Source of the DNA: Fremontodendron californicum
Taxonomy: Eukaryota > Streptophyta > Magnoliopsida > Malvales > Malvaceae
Reading direction: 5' to 3'
Assembly: GCA_030761205.1 (NCBI GenBank)
Contig: JAULJL010000004.1
Coordinates: forward strand, 37,296,172 to 37,360,171
DNA: 64,000 nucleotides
Each line of letters opens with the position of its first letter. Position 1 is the first letter of the stretch. Positions 38,354 through 49,741 of the stretch are shown one piece after another. The notes beneath the pieces are model-generated. The model was not told the origin of the DNA. It saw only the letters and a program-made list of their open reading frames with translations, and made no database searches. Made by a program: the position numbers and the translations under genes.

Positions 38354-39690
38354 TGTCATAACGTTTTTTCGACCGCTAAGGCGATTTTGAAAACATAAAA
38401 TGGAGTCGCCACCAATCTTTTTTACTAGGTGTGATTGGCCACCTATTAAAACCGATTTTAGTAGAATATTTTAAAATTAATTAAAATATTTTTAAAACCA
38501 ATTTCGAAGTCCGCGCTTTGAACCAGAGTGAAAAACAAAATTGGGTTCGGGAGTCGGTTACGTGCGGGGAAGGATTATCACCCCCGCAACGCCCGTTTAG
38601 AAAACGGTACCATTTAATCACGTGTTATCTTGAATCTCGATTTAATGGACTTGACATCGCTATTTAAAAATAATCCTCTTTTATTTTTACTTTATTTTAA
38701 AAAAAAAACATGTTTATTATTTTTTTGAATTTTTTTGAACTGTTATTATTTTTTTTTTTCAAAAACGAAAGTGAACATAAATTTGTTATGGAAAATACTC
38801 ATTAAATATTCCTAACACTCTTGGTGGTATTTAACAAGATCTTCTCACCTCGAGATATCTTAGGAATCACAACCGTGATATCCTTCGAATTTCGTCGTCG
38901 GCAATTTATATCCATTTTTTATTTTCGTATGATGCAAGTATTTAAACATCGGATGCGCACGACTTAGCATATAAGACATATGATTAAATACCGAACTATA
39001 AAATTAAACATGCGAATCATAATATTAAAAAAAACGAGCATGGAAAAATATCGAGCGCATTCACTATTTATTCATTTTTATTATTTCCATTTTTTTTAAA
39101 TGAAAACGAATTTTTATATCGAGCATGTCGCTAAATACTCCCACCACTCGTGGTGATATTTAACGAAATTCTCTCACCTCAAGATATCTTAGGAATCACT
39201 ACCGTGACGTCCTTCGAATTCCGTCGTCGGTAACTCGCATTTATTAAAATCTTTTTTTTTTCTTTTTGAAAAGTAAATTAAAATGCTTTTAATAATTATT
39301 TCCGAAATAAAAGAAATTATCTATGTAAGAATAATTCCCGAATCACTCCGATATTTTCAATAATGTTTCGATTATTATTCTTACTCGGACCATTTCAAAG
39401 AACGATTGATACTCTGACCATCCGAGAAAGAGATCCGTTTTTTAGAGAATTTTATTTACCGAAAATAATTTTAAAAGACATGTATTAATTAGAAAAATTA
39501 TTTTTATAATTTTAAAACCGAAACAAAACAATAAAAATACGTCGAATACTGAACAAGAATAAATAAACAAAAATAGTGATGAAAATCATACCTGAAAAAT
39601 GTCGAGAATTAAGACGCCGGACTTGATCTTCGAAAAATCACCTTAAAAATGTCAAAAATCAAAAAAAGATTCATTGTAATTTTTTATCAC
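38354..39690. mobile_element. LTR-like fragment abutting the FMO copy 1 promoter
   Basis: It begins TGTCATAACGTTTTTTCG exactly where the preceding repeat unit is interrupted. It continues GGAGTCGCCACCAATC, GCTTTGAACCAGAG and GTTCGGGAGTCGGTTACG, homologous to 26246 onward. A segment with AAGATATCTTAGGAATCAC is present twice (about 38800-38900 and 39128-39235). No coding frame. The right boundary is approximate; homology of the FMO promoters begins only near 39722. Confidence 0.6.
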
Positions 39691-39737
39691 CTTCAAAGCT
39701 CAAAGCCCTGCCTTCGCCCCTACTCGTCTCATGCAAC

Positions 39738-39745
39738 TATAAATA
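39738..39745 (+). promoter_or_regulatory. TATA box of FMO copy 1
   Basis: TATAAATA in the context CATGCAACTATAAATACATG, 110 bases before the ATG. The same context occurs before copy 2. Upstream of about 39722 the two copies no longer match. A short segment, TTTTATCACCTTCAAAGCTC, is present twice here (about 39690 and 39765), an extra local duplication. Confidence 0.7.
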
Positions 39746-41936
39746 CATGCAAATTCTCAAAAGCTTTTATCACCTTCAAAGCTCAAAGCCTCAAAATCCT
39801 ACCCTAAATTTCTAGCCAACTTCTCTCAAAGATTAAAAACGCAAAAATAAATTAATGACTGATCATCACCAGGAAAACCCTTCTTTGATCATCTCCAAGA
39901 TTGCTATCATTGGAGCTGGTGTTAGTGGCATCGCGGCTGCTAAACAGCTATCTCACCATAACCCGGTTGTTTTCGAGGCCTCGGATTCAATAGGAGGTGT
40001 CTGGAAATCCTGTGCTTATAATTCTACTAGACTACAATCAGCTCGTAAGGTTTACGAGTTTTCGGATTTTCCATGGCCTAATAGAGATGATCCAAGTTTT
40101 CCTACTCATGTTGAGATATTGGATTTCTTGGAATCATATGCTAATCACTTTGATGTATTGAAGTTTGTCAAGTTCAATTCAAAGGTGATGGAGCTCCGGT
40201 TTGTTGGTCACCAGGAAACAGTTGAGCTTGCAGGAAATGCTGGTGCGTATGGGAGTCCATTGCCAGGCCAGCCTGTTTGGCAGATTGCTGTGCAAACTAA
40301 CGATTCAGAAAACCTTAAGGTTTGTTGCTTTTTTAATCTTCCTATTAACTTATTTTCCCCTTACAATTTACTCAAAGTTGTTACAAAAAAAGACATTTTA
40401 ACTAAGGTAATTGTCATGTATCGACTTAATTGAGTTGGTTCATGTAATATTTTTTAAAAGATAACAATCAGTAAATTTGAGATTCAAATCACAAGATTTA
40501 TAATAATTCCTTTATCTTCATATTGTGATTTTTTTGTACCCAAAAAAAAAAAAACTAAGGTAATTGCCATTGATTGGGAAAAAACACCAAGATAATTGGC
40601 GATTGCCCTTTGGCATAACCTTCTCATAAACGAAAAATGCCTCTTTGGCAAGAATACTAGGAAATAAAAAAGGAAGGAGAAGGAGAAAAAAAAAAAAAAA
40701 AATCAAGTTTTGACTCTTAACACAATATTCCTCGATCAAAGTCCAACATAAATACATAATGGTCTTGATCAGCTTTCATGGTGCGGGAGTTTTGATATAG
40801 TCAAGCCCTCTTACAAGATAGCCTGCATTAATTAATCACAAAATTTAATTAAGGATTAATCACTAATCCAACCAAAAGGATTTATTTAGGTATAAGAATA
40901 GTAGACGATATGATAATTATATATTATCCAAGATTTTGGACCGTTCATGCTTATTTATTTTTTCTTGGCCCTTACTTTCAGTGGTATGCCTTTGAATTTG
41001 TGGTTGTTTGCATTGGAAAATATGGGGACATACCCAAAATTCCAAATTTCCCACACAACAAAGGCCCTGAGATGTTTGAGGGAAAGGTCCTTCATTCCAT
41101 TGATTACTGCAAGCTGGACAAGAATGCTGCTTCTCAACTACTGAAAGGGAAAAAAGTTGTAGTCGTTGGCTTCAAAAAATCAGCCATTGATTTAGCTGTA
41201 GAGTGTGCAGAAGCAAATCAAGGTAATTTTCCTTTAATTAGATGGTTAATATACTAATTGCAACAAATTAAATTAAAAGTAATTTATAGTTTCAGATATG
41301 CATTAAGCATTGTGCATTTCTTCATGTGGATCACTAATCATGTGATATATATGATGATTTGATAGTATGAAATTACTTGTTTTGTTAGAGACAAGTTTTT
41401 TCCTGAATTATATTGTGATTATATGAAGGGTCCGGCTCTCTGTCATTATTTTTTAATGTTCAATATAATTTTAATCACTATTTATAAATATAACTTTCAT
41501 AATTAATAAGTAAATATTAAAAATGTGAATAGTAATAATAAGTATATTAAAAAATAATAAAATCGTCTGTTATTTATATATGGAATATTTTTGCATGATG
41601 CACGCTTTTATTCTTATTGGGAAATGATTTTCTTATATTGAGACAAAATTATTTCTAAGCTAAGGCTAATACATGTGCTCTATATCTATATTTAGGCTTA
41701 AAAAAAAAGGTAAAAAGTGTCAAATTTCTAGTAGTGTGATATATGGGCAGCTAGGGGCCATGATTTTCCACGTTAGGAAGGTCGAATTTGCATGGGTTTT
41801 GTTTTGGGTTAAAAAAAAAGTTTCAGCAGTAGAGTGTCAAACACGGGGAGTTCTACCGTAAGTTTCTTACGGTAAGGTTGTGGTAAGCTCCAAATTGGGA
41901 AACCTGTGTAGCAGGTTATCAGGTCACAAATTTTTA

Positions 41937-43680
41937 CATATGCACTTGATAAATTACATATCAACTTGGACGAATTACATATCAAACATGAAAAATTACA
42001 TATCAACTTGAGAAGTTGAAAAATTACATATGGACTTCATAAATTACATATGAACTTGAAAAATTACATATGAAGAATTACATATGGACATAGACAATTA
42101 CATATGAACTTGGAGAATTACATATGGACTTGATAAATTACATATGAACTTGGAAAATTCCCGAATTACATATGGACATGGAAAATTACATATGAACTTG
42201 GAGAATTACATATGGACTTGATAAATTACATATGAACTTGGAAAATTCCCGAATTACATATGGACATGGAAAATTACATATGAACTTGGAGAATTACATA
42301 TGGACTTGATAAATTACATATGAACTTGGAAAATTCCCGAATTACATATGGACATGGAAAATTACATATGCACTTGGAGAATTACATATGGACTTGATAA
42401 ATTACATATGAACTTGGACAATTCCCGAATTACATATGGACATGGAAAATTACATATGAACTTGGAGAATTACATATGGACTTGATAAATTACATATGAA
42501 CTTGGACAATTTCCGAATTACATATGGACATGGAAAATTACATATGAACTTGGAGAATTACATATGGACTTGATAAATTACATATGAACTTGGACAATTC
42601 CCGAATTACATATGAACATGGAAAATTACATATGAACTTGGAGAATTACATATGGACTTGATAAATTACGTATGAACTTGGAAAATTCCCGAATTACATA
42701 TGGACATGGAAAATTACATATGCACTTGGATAATTACATATGGACTTGATAAATTACATATGAACTTGGAAAATTCCCGAATTACATATGGACATGGAAA
42801 ATTACATATGAACTTGGAGAATTACATATGGACTTGATAAATTACATATGAACTTGGAAAATTCTCGAATTACATATGAACATGGAAAATTACATATGAA
42901 CTTGGAGAATTACATATGGACTTGATAAATTACGTATGAACTTGGAAAATTCCCGAATTACATATGGACATGGAAAATTACATATGAACTTGGAGAATTA
43001 CATATGGACTTGATAAATTACATATGAACTTGGAAAATTCCCGAATTACATATGGACATGGAAAATTACATATGAACTTGGAGAATTACATATGAGACTT
43101 GATAAATTACATATGAACTTGGAAAATTCCCGAATTACATATGGACATGGAAAATTACATATGAACTTGGAGAATTACATATGGGACTTGATAAATTACA
43201 TATGAACTTGGAAAATTCCCGAATTACATATGGACATGGAAAATTACATATGAACTTGGAGAATTACATATGGACTTGATAAATTACATATGAACTTGGA
43301 AAATTCCCGAATTACATATGGACATGGAAAATTACATATGCACTTGGAGAATTACATATGGACTTGATAAATTACATATGAACTTGGACAATTCCCGAAT
43401 TACATATGGACATGGAAAATTACATATGAACTTGGAGAATTACATATGGACTTGATAAATTACATATGAACTTGAGAAATTCCCGAATTACATATGGACA
43501 TGAGAAATTACATATCAACTTGAAGAATTACATATGGACTTGATAAATTACATATGAACTTGAGAAATTTCCGAATTACATATGGACATGAGAAATTACA
43601 TATGAACTTGGAGAATTACATATCAACTTGAAAAATTACATATCAACTTGACAAATTCACGAATTACATATAAATATAAA
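41937..43680. repeat. Satellite array: 20-bp unit organised in an 88-bp higher-order repeat
   Basis: The basic unit is AATTACATATGAACTTGGAA. Four variants of it (ending GGACATGGAA, GAACTTGGAG, GGACTTGATA, GAACTTGGAA) plus the spacer AATTCCCG make an 88-base period. About 17 periods run from about 42161 to 43650, with looser units at both edges. Variants are few (ATTCTCG, ACGTATG), which implies recent amplification or homogenisation. No reading frame of interest. Confidence 0.92.
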
Positions 43681-43739
43681 AAATTACATATAAATATAAC
43701 AAATCATTACAAATTTGATTACTTAACATATAAACGTGC

Positions 43740-46004
43740 TAAATAAAATATAAATATAATAAATTACATATTAAATTACATATAAATATAAAAAAATATT
43801 TATATGTTTAGAAATTATGTTTTTATCACTTAACATTAATATACAATGTTTGATACTTTGCGTTTTTTTCAAGCACATTATTGAACCAAATATTCCATAC
43901 AAAGGTTAGTATACAATGTTTAAGTTATATAATTTTCATGGAATCAGTTTTTTTACTTGTTATAAAATGTGTAATATTCATAAATATTTTCATGGGTTAG
44001 TGAATAGAATGCTTAACTAATACAATTTTCATGGAACCGGTTATTTTACTTGTTATAAATTATATAATATTCATAATTGCATATTTGCATGGGTAGTGAT
44101 TTTGATGGGTTAGTGAATAGAATGTTTAACTAGGTTATTTTACCGGTTATTTTGATGATTTTGATGGGTAGGTGAAGTCTAAGATACAATTGTGAGACTT
44201 CAATCTGCTAATCTTTCCATATTTATAAAATTTCAACTTGACAAGTCTATGATACCATTGCATTTCCATCATAATATTTGTAGATATGTTCCAACTTCTT
44301 TTACTTCTTTTACAGGGGCTTTAATCTCATCCAAGTAAAATGCACAAAATCAATGGCTATGTATTGCAAACACAATAATTGCCTCAAGTTATTAATTACC
44401 AATTCAAATCACAAGTTATAACTTTAATTTAAAATTTTTGTGGTATGTTATGTATTTAAGACTTTTTAAATAGATATAAGAGTTACTATTACGTAATAGA
44501 TGCATATCATGCATATTCAACTTCATCCAGTTATGAGTCCTTAAGTTGATAGGTACGCCTTTAAATTAAAAGAAAAACCTATATTAAATTATACACTAAT
44601 ATGAAGATGTTCATAGTACAAATTTAATAACCAACTTCTTTGCCTATGTTATCATTAACATAAAGACTTGATTCCTGGAACTTACTTCTTTGCCTATGTT
44701 ATCATAATTCGTTAATTATGCAACGATTTTCGAATTGAATCGTGTGGTCTCAATCGTGAATCGGTAGCGATGTAAACATTTGGATAATCTTACAATTTCT
44801 TTTTTCTTTCATGTAATCTGGGTTTTTTTTTTTTTAAAGAGTTAATTAAAATGTTTAATGATGGAAGGTGAGAATTTTATCCTCTAATTGGTGTTTGTAC
44901 TTTAAAAAATAATTTAAATTTTAATTAATTAAATTGTATAGATTATATACATAAAAATATGCATATATATATATAAAAGAAACATCTCATGTTTACTTGA
45001 TTTTTTTCTAAGCGAATTAAAACAGACTACCCTAACTAATAATATTTTTTACGAGTAAGCGAATTAAAACATCTCATTGCATATCGAGTATCATTGTGTC
45101 AATCAATCCATGGTTCTTAAACGAAGCTAAAACCCAAGCATAAATTAAACAGTTAAGTGACATCCTAGATATGTGAGAAAGATGAAGCATCAACAGTGGA
45201 CTGGGAAAAAAGGGCTCATTAGATTAAACCAAATGCCTCCCGACTAGTTAAAACTAGTTGTGTAAATTGAAGGATATGCAACCTCCAAATGACTAAAGTC
45301 ATTAGTTAAAGAATCTTAAGTGGTCAAAACTACTTGATGAAGAAAATCAAATCAAAGCAATGACTGAGCAGATGGAACTACAAAACCCATTAGCACGAAC
45401 ACAAACTACCCAATTAACATTTCTAGACGTGAAGAGTTTGTCCAATCACGTAACAAGCCACCTACATGAACAATGTTAATCTTTCGAATGCACATATACA
45501 GCTCTTGCACAATTGCAATCATCAAACTTGTTATGTTTTTCTAAATCCACCTCTTCAAACATGATAACCACATTCAATACTTGCTACTCCATGCTTCAAT
45601 ATTCAACCCAAAAGGCAGAAAACCAATTCCAAAATAGGCAGCACTTAACCTGATTAAGGGACTTTGCACACCATAGATATGAAGATCTACAAGCATACTA
45701 TTTTGGGTAGTGTGAACAGAAAAAGCCAAAAACTTTCAAGATAATCCCAAATCCGGGCACTTTACCACAAGAAACGTGTAAAAATATTTGGGAGTTCCAC
45801 ATAACATGCAACTTGAAATAAGTTAACCAGGACCACTTTCCAGAGGTCATCAATATTGTAGAAGATCCATTATTTACCTGCAATGATTCAATGATAAAAA
45901 TTAGCCATTTAGATTTGTAGTAGTTATAAAAGCAACTATTCCAGCTATTAGAAATCATAGTTGCTAGCATAAGCAACAATATGAGCTATTAGAAATCCAT
46001 ATAC
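43740..46004. other. Inner part of the Pack-MULE without recognised coding sequence
   Basis: AT-rich DNA with local direct repeats, for example GGTTATTTTACTTGTTATAAA near 43950 and 44040, and TTCTTTGCCTATGTTATCAT near 44640 and 44685. A minus-strand frame at 45698-45979 (GKVPGFGIILKVFGFF) follows a plausible splice acceptor, but joining it to the upstream UIEF exons yields an immediate stop. It may be the 3' UTR of a captured gene; I cannot identify it. Confidence 0.45.
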
Positions 46005-46629
46005 CTTGGTTTGTTCAAATTAGCCACCCTGCTACCATTAAAAGCTCTAAATCGAAATGGGGCAACTGCAGCCCTACGTGCAGCCTCAGCTGCCAGGAAA
46101 TTTGATCTTCTTTGAGCTAGAACCCCCTGATTAACATACATGGAGCAGAGAGCAAAAAAAAAAAAAAGAGATAGTTGAAGTCAATGCACCCAGAATGCAT
46201 TAAAATTATTTTTAAAAAAGCAGTAAAAATCCAAACCTGTCTAAGAGAGGACCGTGAGTCCATATACTGTTGCACCTTCAAAGCCTTCTCTTTAGCAGCA
46301 TTACTCACAGGTTTCTGACTTTTATTCTGAAGGTAAAGAAAAGAAGAGATTAGAATATCAACTTAAACATGTGGAACAATAAATGTGTTTCTTGAGGAAG
46401 AAAATTCTTACCGGTGCCCTTTGCTGCTTCTTGGTTTTATTTGAAGTAGTTTTTGACATTTTAATGATATCATCTAAGTCCATAGAAAATAAAAACTAAT
46501 CAGAAAACTGTTTTCTCGCTAAAGAAAATAACTTAACAAGGCACAAACAGCTAATAGCTCACCCAATGCCATGTCCATTTTCTTTTCTGTGAGAGCGATT
46601 GCTTCACTTGTAAGTGGTTTAGCTGCCAT
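46005..46629 (-). pseudogene. Captured 5' part of a UAP56-interacting mRNA export factor (UIEF-like) gene
   Basis: Minus-strand exons with GT-AG borders: 46563-46629, 46412-46473, 46237-46326, 46005-46126. Exon 1-2 joining gives KKMDMALDDIIKMSK, the UAP56-binding motif found in ALY and UIF/UIEF proteins, which recruit mRNA to the TREX export helicase. Then follow a lysine-rich linker, KEKALKVQQYMDSRSSLRQG and AQRRSNFLAAEAARRAAVAP, ending at VANLNKPR. If spliced to the next acceptor (45877) a stop follows at once, giving about 114 residues, so the C-terminal part seems to be missing. Introns are retained, so this was captured as genomic DNA, not cDNA. Expression is unknown. Confidence 0.72.
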
Positions 46630-46903
46630 CTGACAATGTAAACAGCATTAATCCAAAACGGTAGATGGAGAAAATTCGAAATAAAATAAAGGAAATATTT
46701 TAAATTAAAAAAGCTAGCTCAATCTTAAGAGATAAAACACATACTCAATGATGAAACTAGAACAAGAGATTGTCCATTCAACCTAAACTAGATAAAACTC
46801 ATACTCAATGATGCGGATCTGTATTCTTTACTCGTAGAAAATCTGATCAGAGGAATCGGAATAAAAAAAAGCAGCATTTGATCAGAGGAATCAGAATATA
46901 TAC

Positions 46904-47198
46904 CATAAAGATGGTTGAATACTACTTTTGTTGCCCCAGTAGTGTTGATGCAATCTAACAGAGCTGAAAGAGTACTTTGGGTCTTAATCAGCACAAGTTC
47001 AGCCCCAAGAGACTTCAAGGACTGCTCCAAATGAGCAAGAGATTGCTTCAGCCACCATCGCGACACTCGACCTGGGTAGAACTGCCCTTCCTCTTTGGGG
47101 CACCATATATAGACAGGAAAGACACTACCATCCCTTGCAGCAGCAGCTAAAGCAGGATTGTCCCTCCGGAACCAGACTATCGTCTTACTGCTACTCAT
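46904..47198 (-). pseudogene. Captured first exon of a cryptochrome 2-like gene
   Basis: Minus-strand exon starting MSSSKTIVWFRRD and containing EEGQFYPGRVSRWWLKQSLA and LLDCINTTGATKVVFNHLY, then a donor ATG|GTATAT. This is the N-terminal photolyase-homology domain start of CRY2-type blue-light receptors, about 98 codons. Between WFRRD and NPALAA five residues expected in the family (roughly LRIED) are absent, a clean 15-base in-frame loss bounded by GAC. The remaining domain and FAD site are missing. Upstream to about 47950 there may be captured 5' UTR/promoter. The exon cannot make a working receptor. Confidence 0.85.
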
Positions 47199-49741
47199 GT
47201 TGAACTAACAAGATCTTTCAGATAAGACTGAAGTGTTTGAATTCATAAAGATATGAATAATCTCTATATCTTTCCTTCAATCCAAAACATGAACATCAAC
47301 AAAGCCCTAAATCGCACAAACTCATCGAAGATAGTTTTATGCTATAAAGCAAATCAAACTTGAAACAAACTCAGATTTGCTAAACACTTGCTAAATATAT
47401 CAATAGTAACAAAAGCCCCTTTGAATCATAAACTGAGAAATATTAGTTTGGCCTATTGCAGTCAAAGTTACCTGTTGCTGCTAGAGCCAAAAAAAACCAG
47501 ATTATCCGGCTGTTTGCAACTTCTATGCTGCTCTTATGTATTTAGGATATCCAACCAAATCTAACTTCAATTAGGCCTTCCCTACCTGTCTCATCGATGC
47601 CCAATTTCCACCAATCAAACACCAGAAACTTTCAAAATATCTCCTACTTCAAGACCTCGATGCAGACCTCCAGCAGAACTAGTAGAATAGACAAGCAAAA
47701 ACTCCACAAGAAGAAGCAATACCCTTTATTTTCAAACCTTTTCAGATCTTAAATCACTGTTCATGAACTTTTATATTCTATATACTGTGGAAAATCAGAT
47801 TTTCTACGAGTAAGCAATAAATTGAAGGAAAAAAAAAAGACAGCTTTAAAGGGAAGGGTGAGAGATGAACTTAGAGTGAAGGGAAGAAGATCATTACCAT
47901 AAGAAAAAGGATATCCTCGACGAACAGAAGAAGGAGACGAACAGAACAAAGCTTTTCAGATTTTAGGGTTTTATTATTTGAGAGAAAAAATTTGGGATTT
48001 GGATATTTTGAGACCCGGTAAACAGGTTGCTAACTTTTTTTTTTTTTTTTTTTAGTTTCAACGATTCAGATTAAATTAAATGTATCTAACGGTCATAATT
48101 TGTTGGAGCTTACCAAAAGCGTACGTTAACAAACTTTTCTTAGAATTTTCCGTCAAACACCTGACCAACAAAAGCATCCCACGTAAGGTTAGATTTTGGG
48201 TTTTGGACTTTATTGACTAATACGTTTTCAACGATTCTAAATCATAACATTAGAATTCCAATATGCGATTTTAGACTTTGATCAGTTTGATGATAAAGGC
48301 CATCGAATTTGACAAAGAAATTAAAAAAAAAAAAAAAGGACATGTAAATTCGTCCTAATTGCCCTATCTTGGAAAATTTGAAGTTCCTTCATTTGCCTTA
48401 TATGCACATCTAAAAAAAATAAAAATGTACATCCATATAACAAGTAAAAATATTCATATATCGGGTCAGATTCAGATTCGAAAAATTTTTATTTTTACTT
48501 GTCCAACCCGATTCGAGCCGGGAATTTGAGGAAAAAACACAGTTATTACTTATGTTAACTGGGGTAAAAATCTAAGGCTCTGGTTTGATAAAAGTTAAAG
48601 TAAAATTCTTTGATTTTATATAATTAAGCATGGTGCTAAATTTTCTCCAAATGATGATTTAAAGGGCCGGAAGGGCAACCATGCACCATGGTAGTAAGGA
48701 CACTTCACTGGACTGTTCCGCATTATTGGGTCTGGGGTTTGCCTTTCTTCCTGTTCTATTCTACAAGATCTTCTCAGTTCCTCCATGAAAGGCCTAACCA
48801 AAGCATTCTCAGGACCCTCCTTTGCTACCTGTTATCTCCCATGGTGAGTCAACATTTCTTAAAGCCCTTACAAGAAAATTTATATATTTAAGTATTGGGC
48901 TATAAACTGATATATGGTGTTTTCTTGGCAGAGGCGAGGGGTTTCGAAGTTCATCGAGTCCTACTTCCTTTGGAAACTTCCATTACAGAAGTACGATTGA
49001 AACCAGACCACCCATTTGAAGAAGATTATGCATCTTGTCAGCTGGCCATCATGCCAGAAAATTTCTTCACTGAGGCTGATAAGGGAAATATTGTTTTCAA
49101 AAGATCATCAAAATGGTGGTTCTGGAAAGACGGAATTGAGTTTGATGACAATACTAAAATGAAAGCTGATGTTGTAATTCTTGCAACTGGTTATGATGGA
49201 AAAAAGAAACTCAAAGCTATTTTACCTGAGCCTTTCCGTAATTTGATAGAATATCCTTTTGGGATCATGCCCTTGTATAGGTAAGCAGTAAACTATTTTA
49301 GCAAATAAAAAAAAATAAAAAAACATGGCCTGAGAATTTTCTGTAAGATTTTTTAGACTAATTAATGTTGCATCATCTAAATTCCTTTTTGCCTGCAGGG
49401 GCACAATCCACCCATTGATACCGAACATGGCTTTTGTGGGTTATATCGAAAGTGTTGCGAACCTTCACACATCAGAGCTGCGTAGCATGTGGCTTGCTCG
49501 ATTTGTAGATGAAAAATTTAAGCTCCCAAGTGCTGAAAATATGCTAGAACAAATATCTAGAGAGATGGAGGTCTCGAAGAGGACAACCAGGTTCTACAAG
49601 AGGCAATGCATTTCAACTTTTAGCATCAACCACAGTGATGAAATCTGTGAAGAAATGGGATGGAAGTCTTGGAGGAAGGAGAGCTGGTTATCAGAAGCAT
49701 TTAGCCCTTATGGCAGTCAGGATTATGGTCAGGAAAAGTAA

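Larger units (their letters stand above)
41845..48151. mobile_element. Pack-MULE (Mutator-like, non-autonomous), 6,307 bp, in FMO copy 1 intron 2
   Basis: The first 50 bases (GGGGAGTTCTACCGTAAG...) and the reverse complement of the last 50 (GGAAAATTCTAAGAAAAG...) align without gaps at 36 of 50 positions, including GGTAAGCTCCAA. Both sides carry the same 9-bp word GTCAAACAC (41836-41844 and 48152-48160). FMO copy 2 has one GTCAAACAC at the matching spot (63701-63709) and no element. Terminal repeats, a 9-bp duplication and host gene pieces inside define a Pack-MULE. Contents from left to right are an 88-bp higher-order satellite, AT-rich DNA, a UIEF-like gene fragment and a CRY2-like fragment, both on the minus strand. 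No transposase is seen. Confidence 0.9.
39855..49741 (+). pseudogene. Flavin-containing monooxygenase (plant FMO1-like), copy 1, frameshifted, with Pack-MULE in intron 2
   Basis: Plant FMOs are FAD/NADPH enzymes that oxygenate N, S or C atoms of small metabolites. Exons with GT-AG borders: 39855-40319, 40982-41222, 48665-48843, 48932-49280, 49399-49741. Exon 1 holds the FAD-binding IIGAGVSGIAAAKQL; exon 2 the NADPH-binding VVVVGFKKSAIDLA; exon 4 the VVILATGYDG motif; exon 5 ends GSQDYGQEK. In exon 4 the frame reads RRGVSKFIESYFLWKLPLQK then Y D and TGA at 48998-49000. Downstream codons (KPDHPFEEDYASCQ) are in another frame, so one base is missing near 48995. Unless this is a sequencing error, the enzyme stops before the ATGYDG motif. 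Intron 2 is 7.4 kb because of the mobile element. The substrate is unknown; FMO1 kinship is inferred from motif style. Confidence 0.85.

Noticed and set aside
38354..39690. Complete LTR retrotransposon upstream of FMO copy 1
   Set aside because: Only LTR-like sequence is present, with no internal region, second LTR or target duplication.
45698..45979. Fifth exon of the UIEF-like fragment
   Set aside because: The acceptor is plausible, but joining it gives a stop immediately and the translation resembles no export factor.
46904..47198. Functional cryptochrome gene
   Set aside because: Only the first exon is there, with an internal deletion and no FAD-binding or C-terminal parts.
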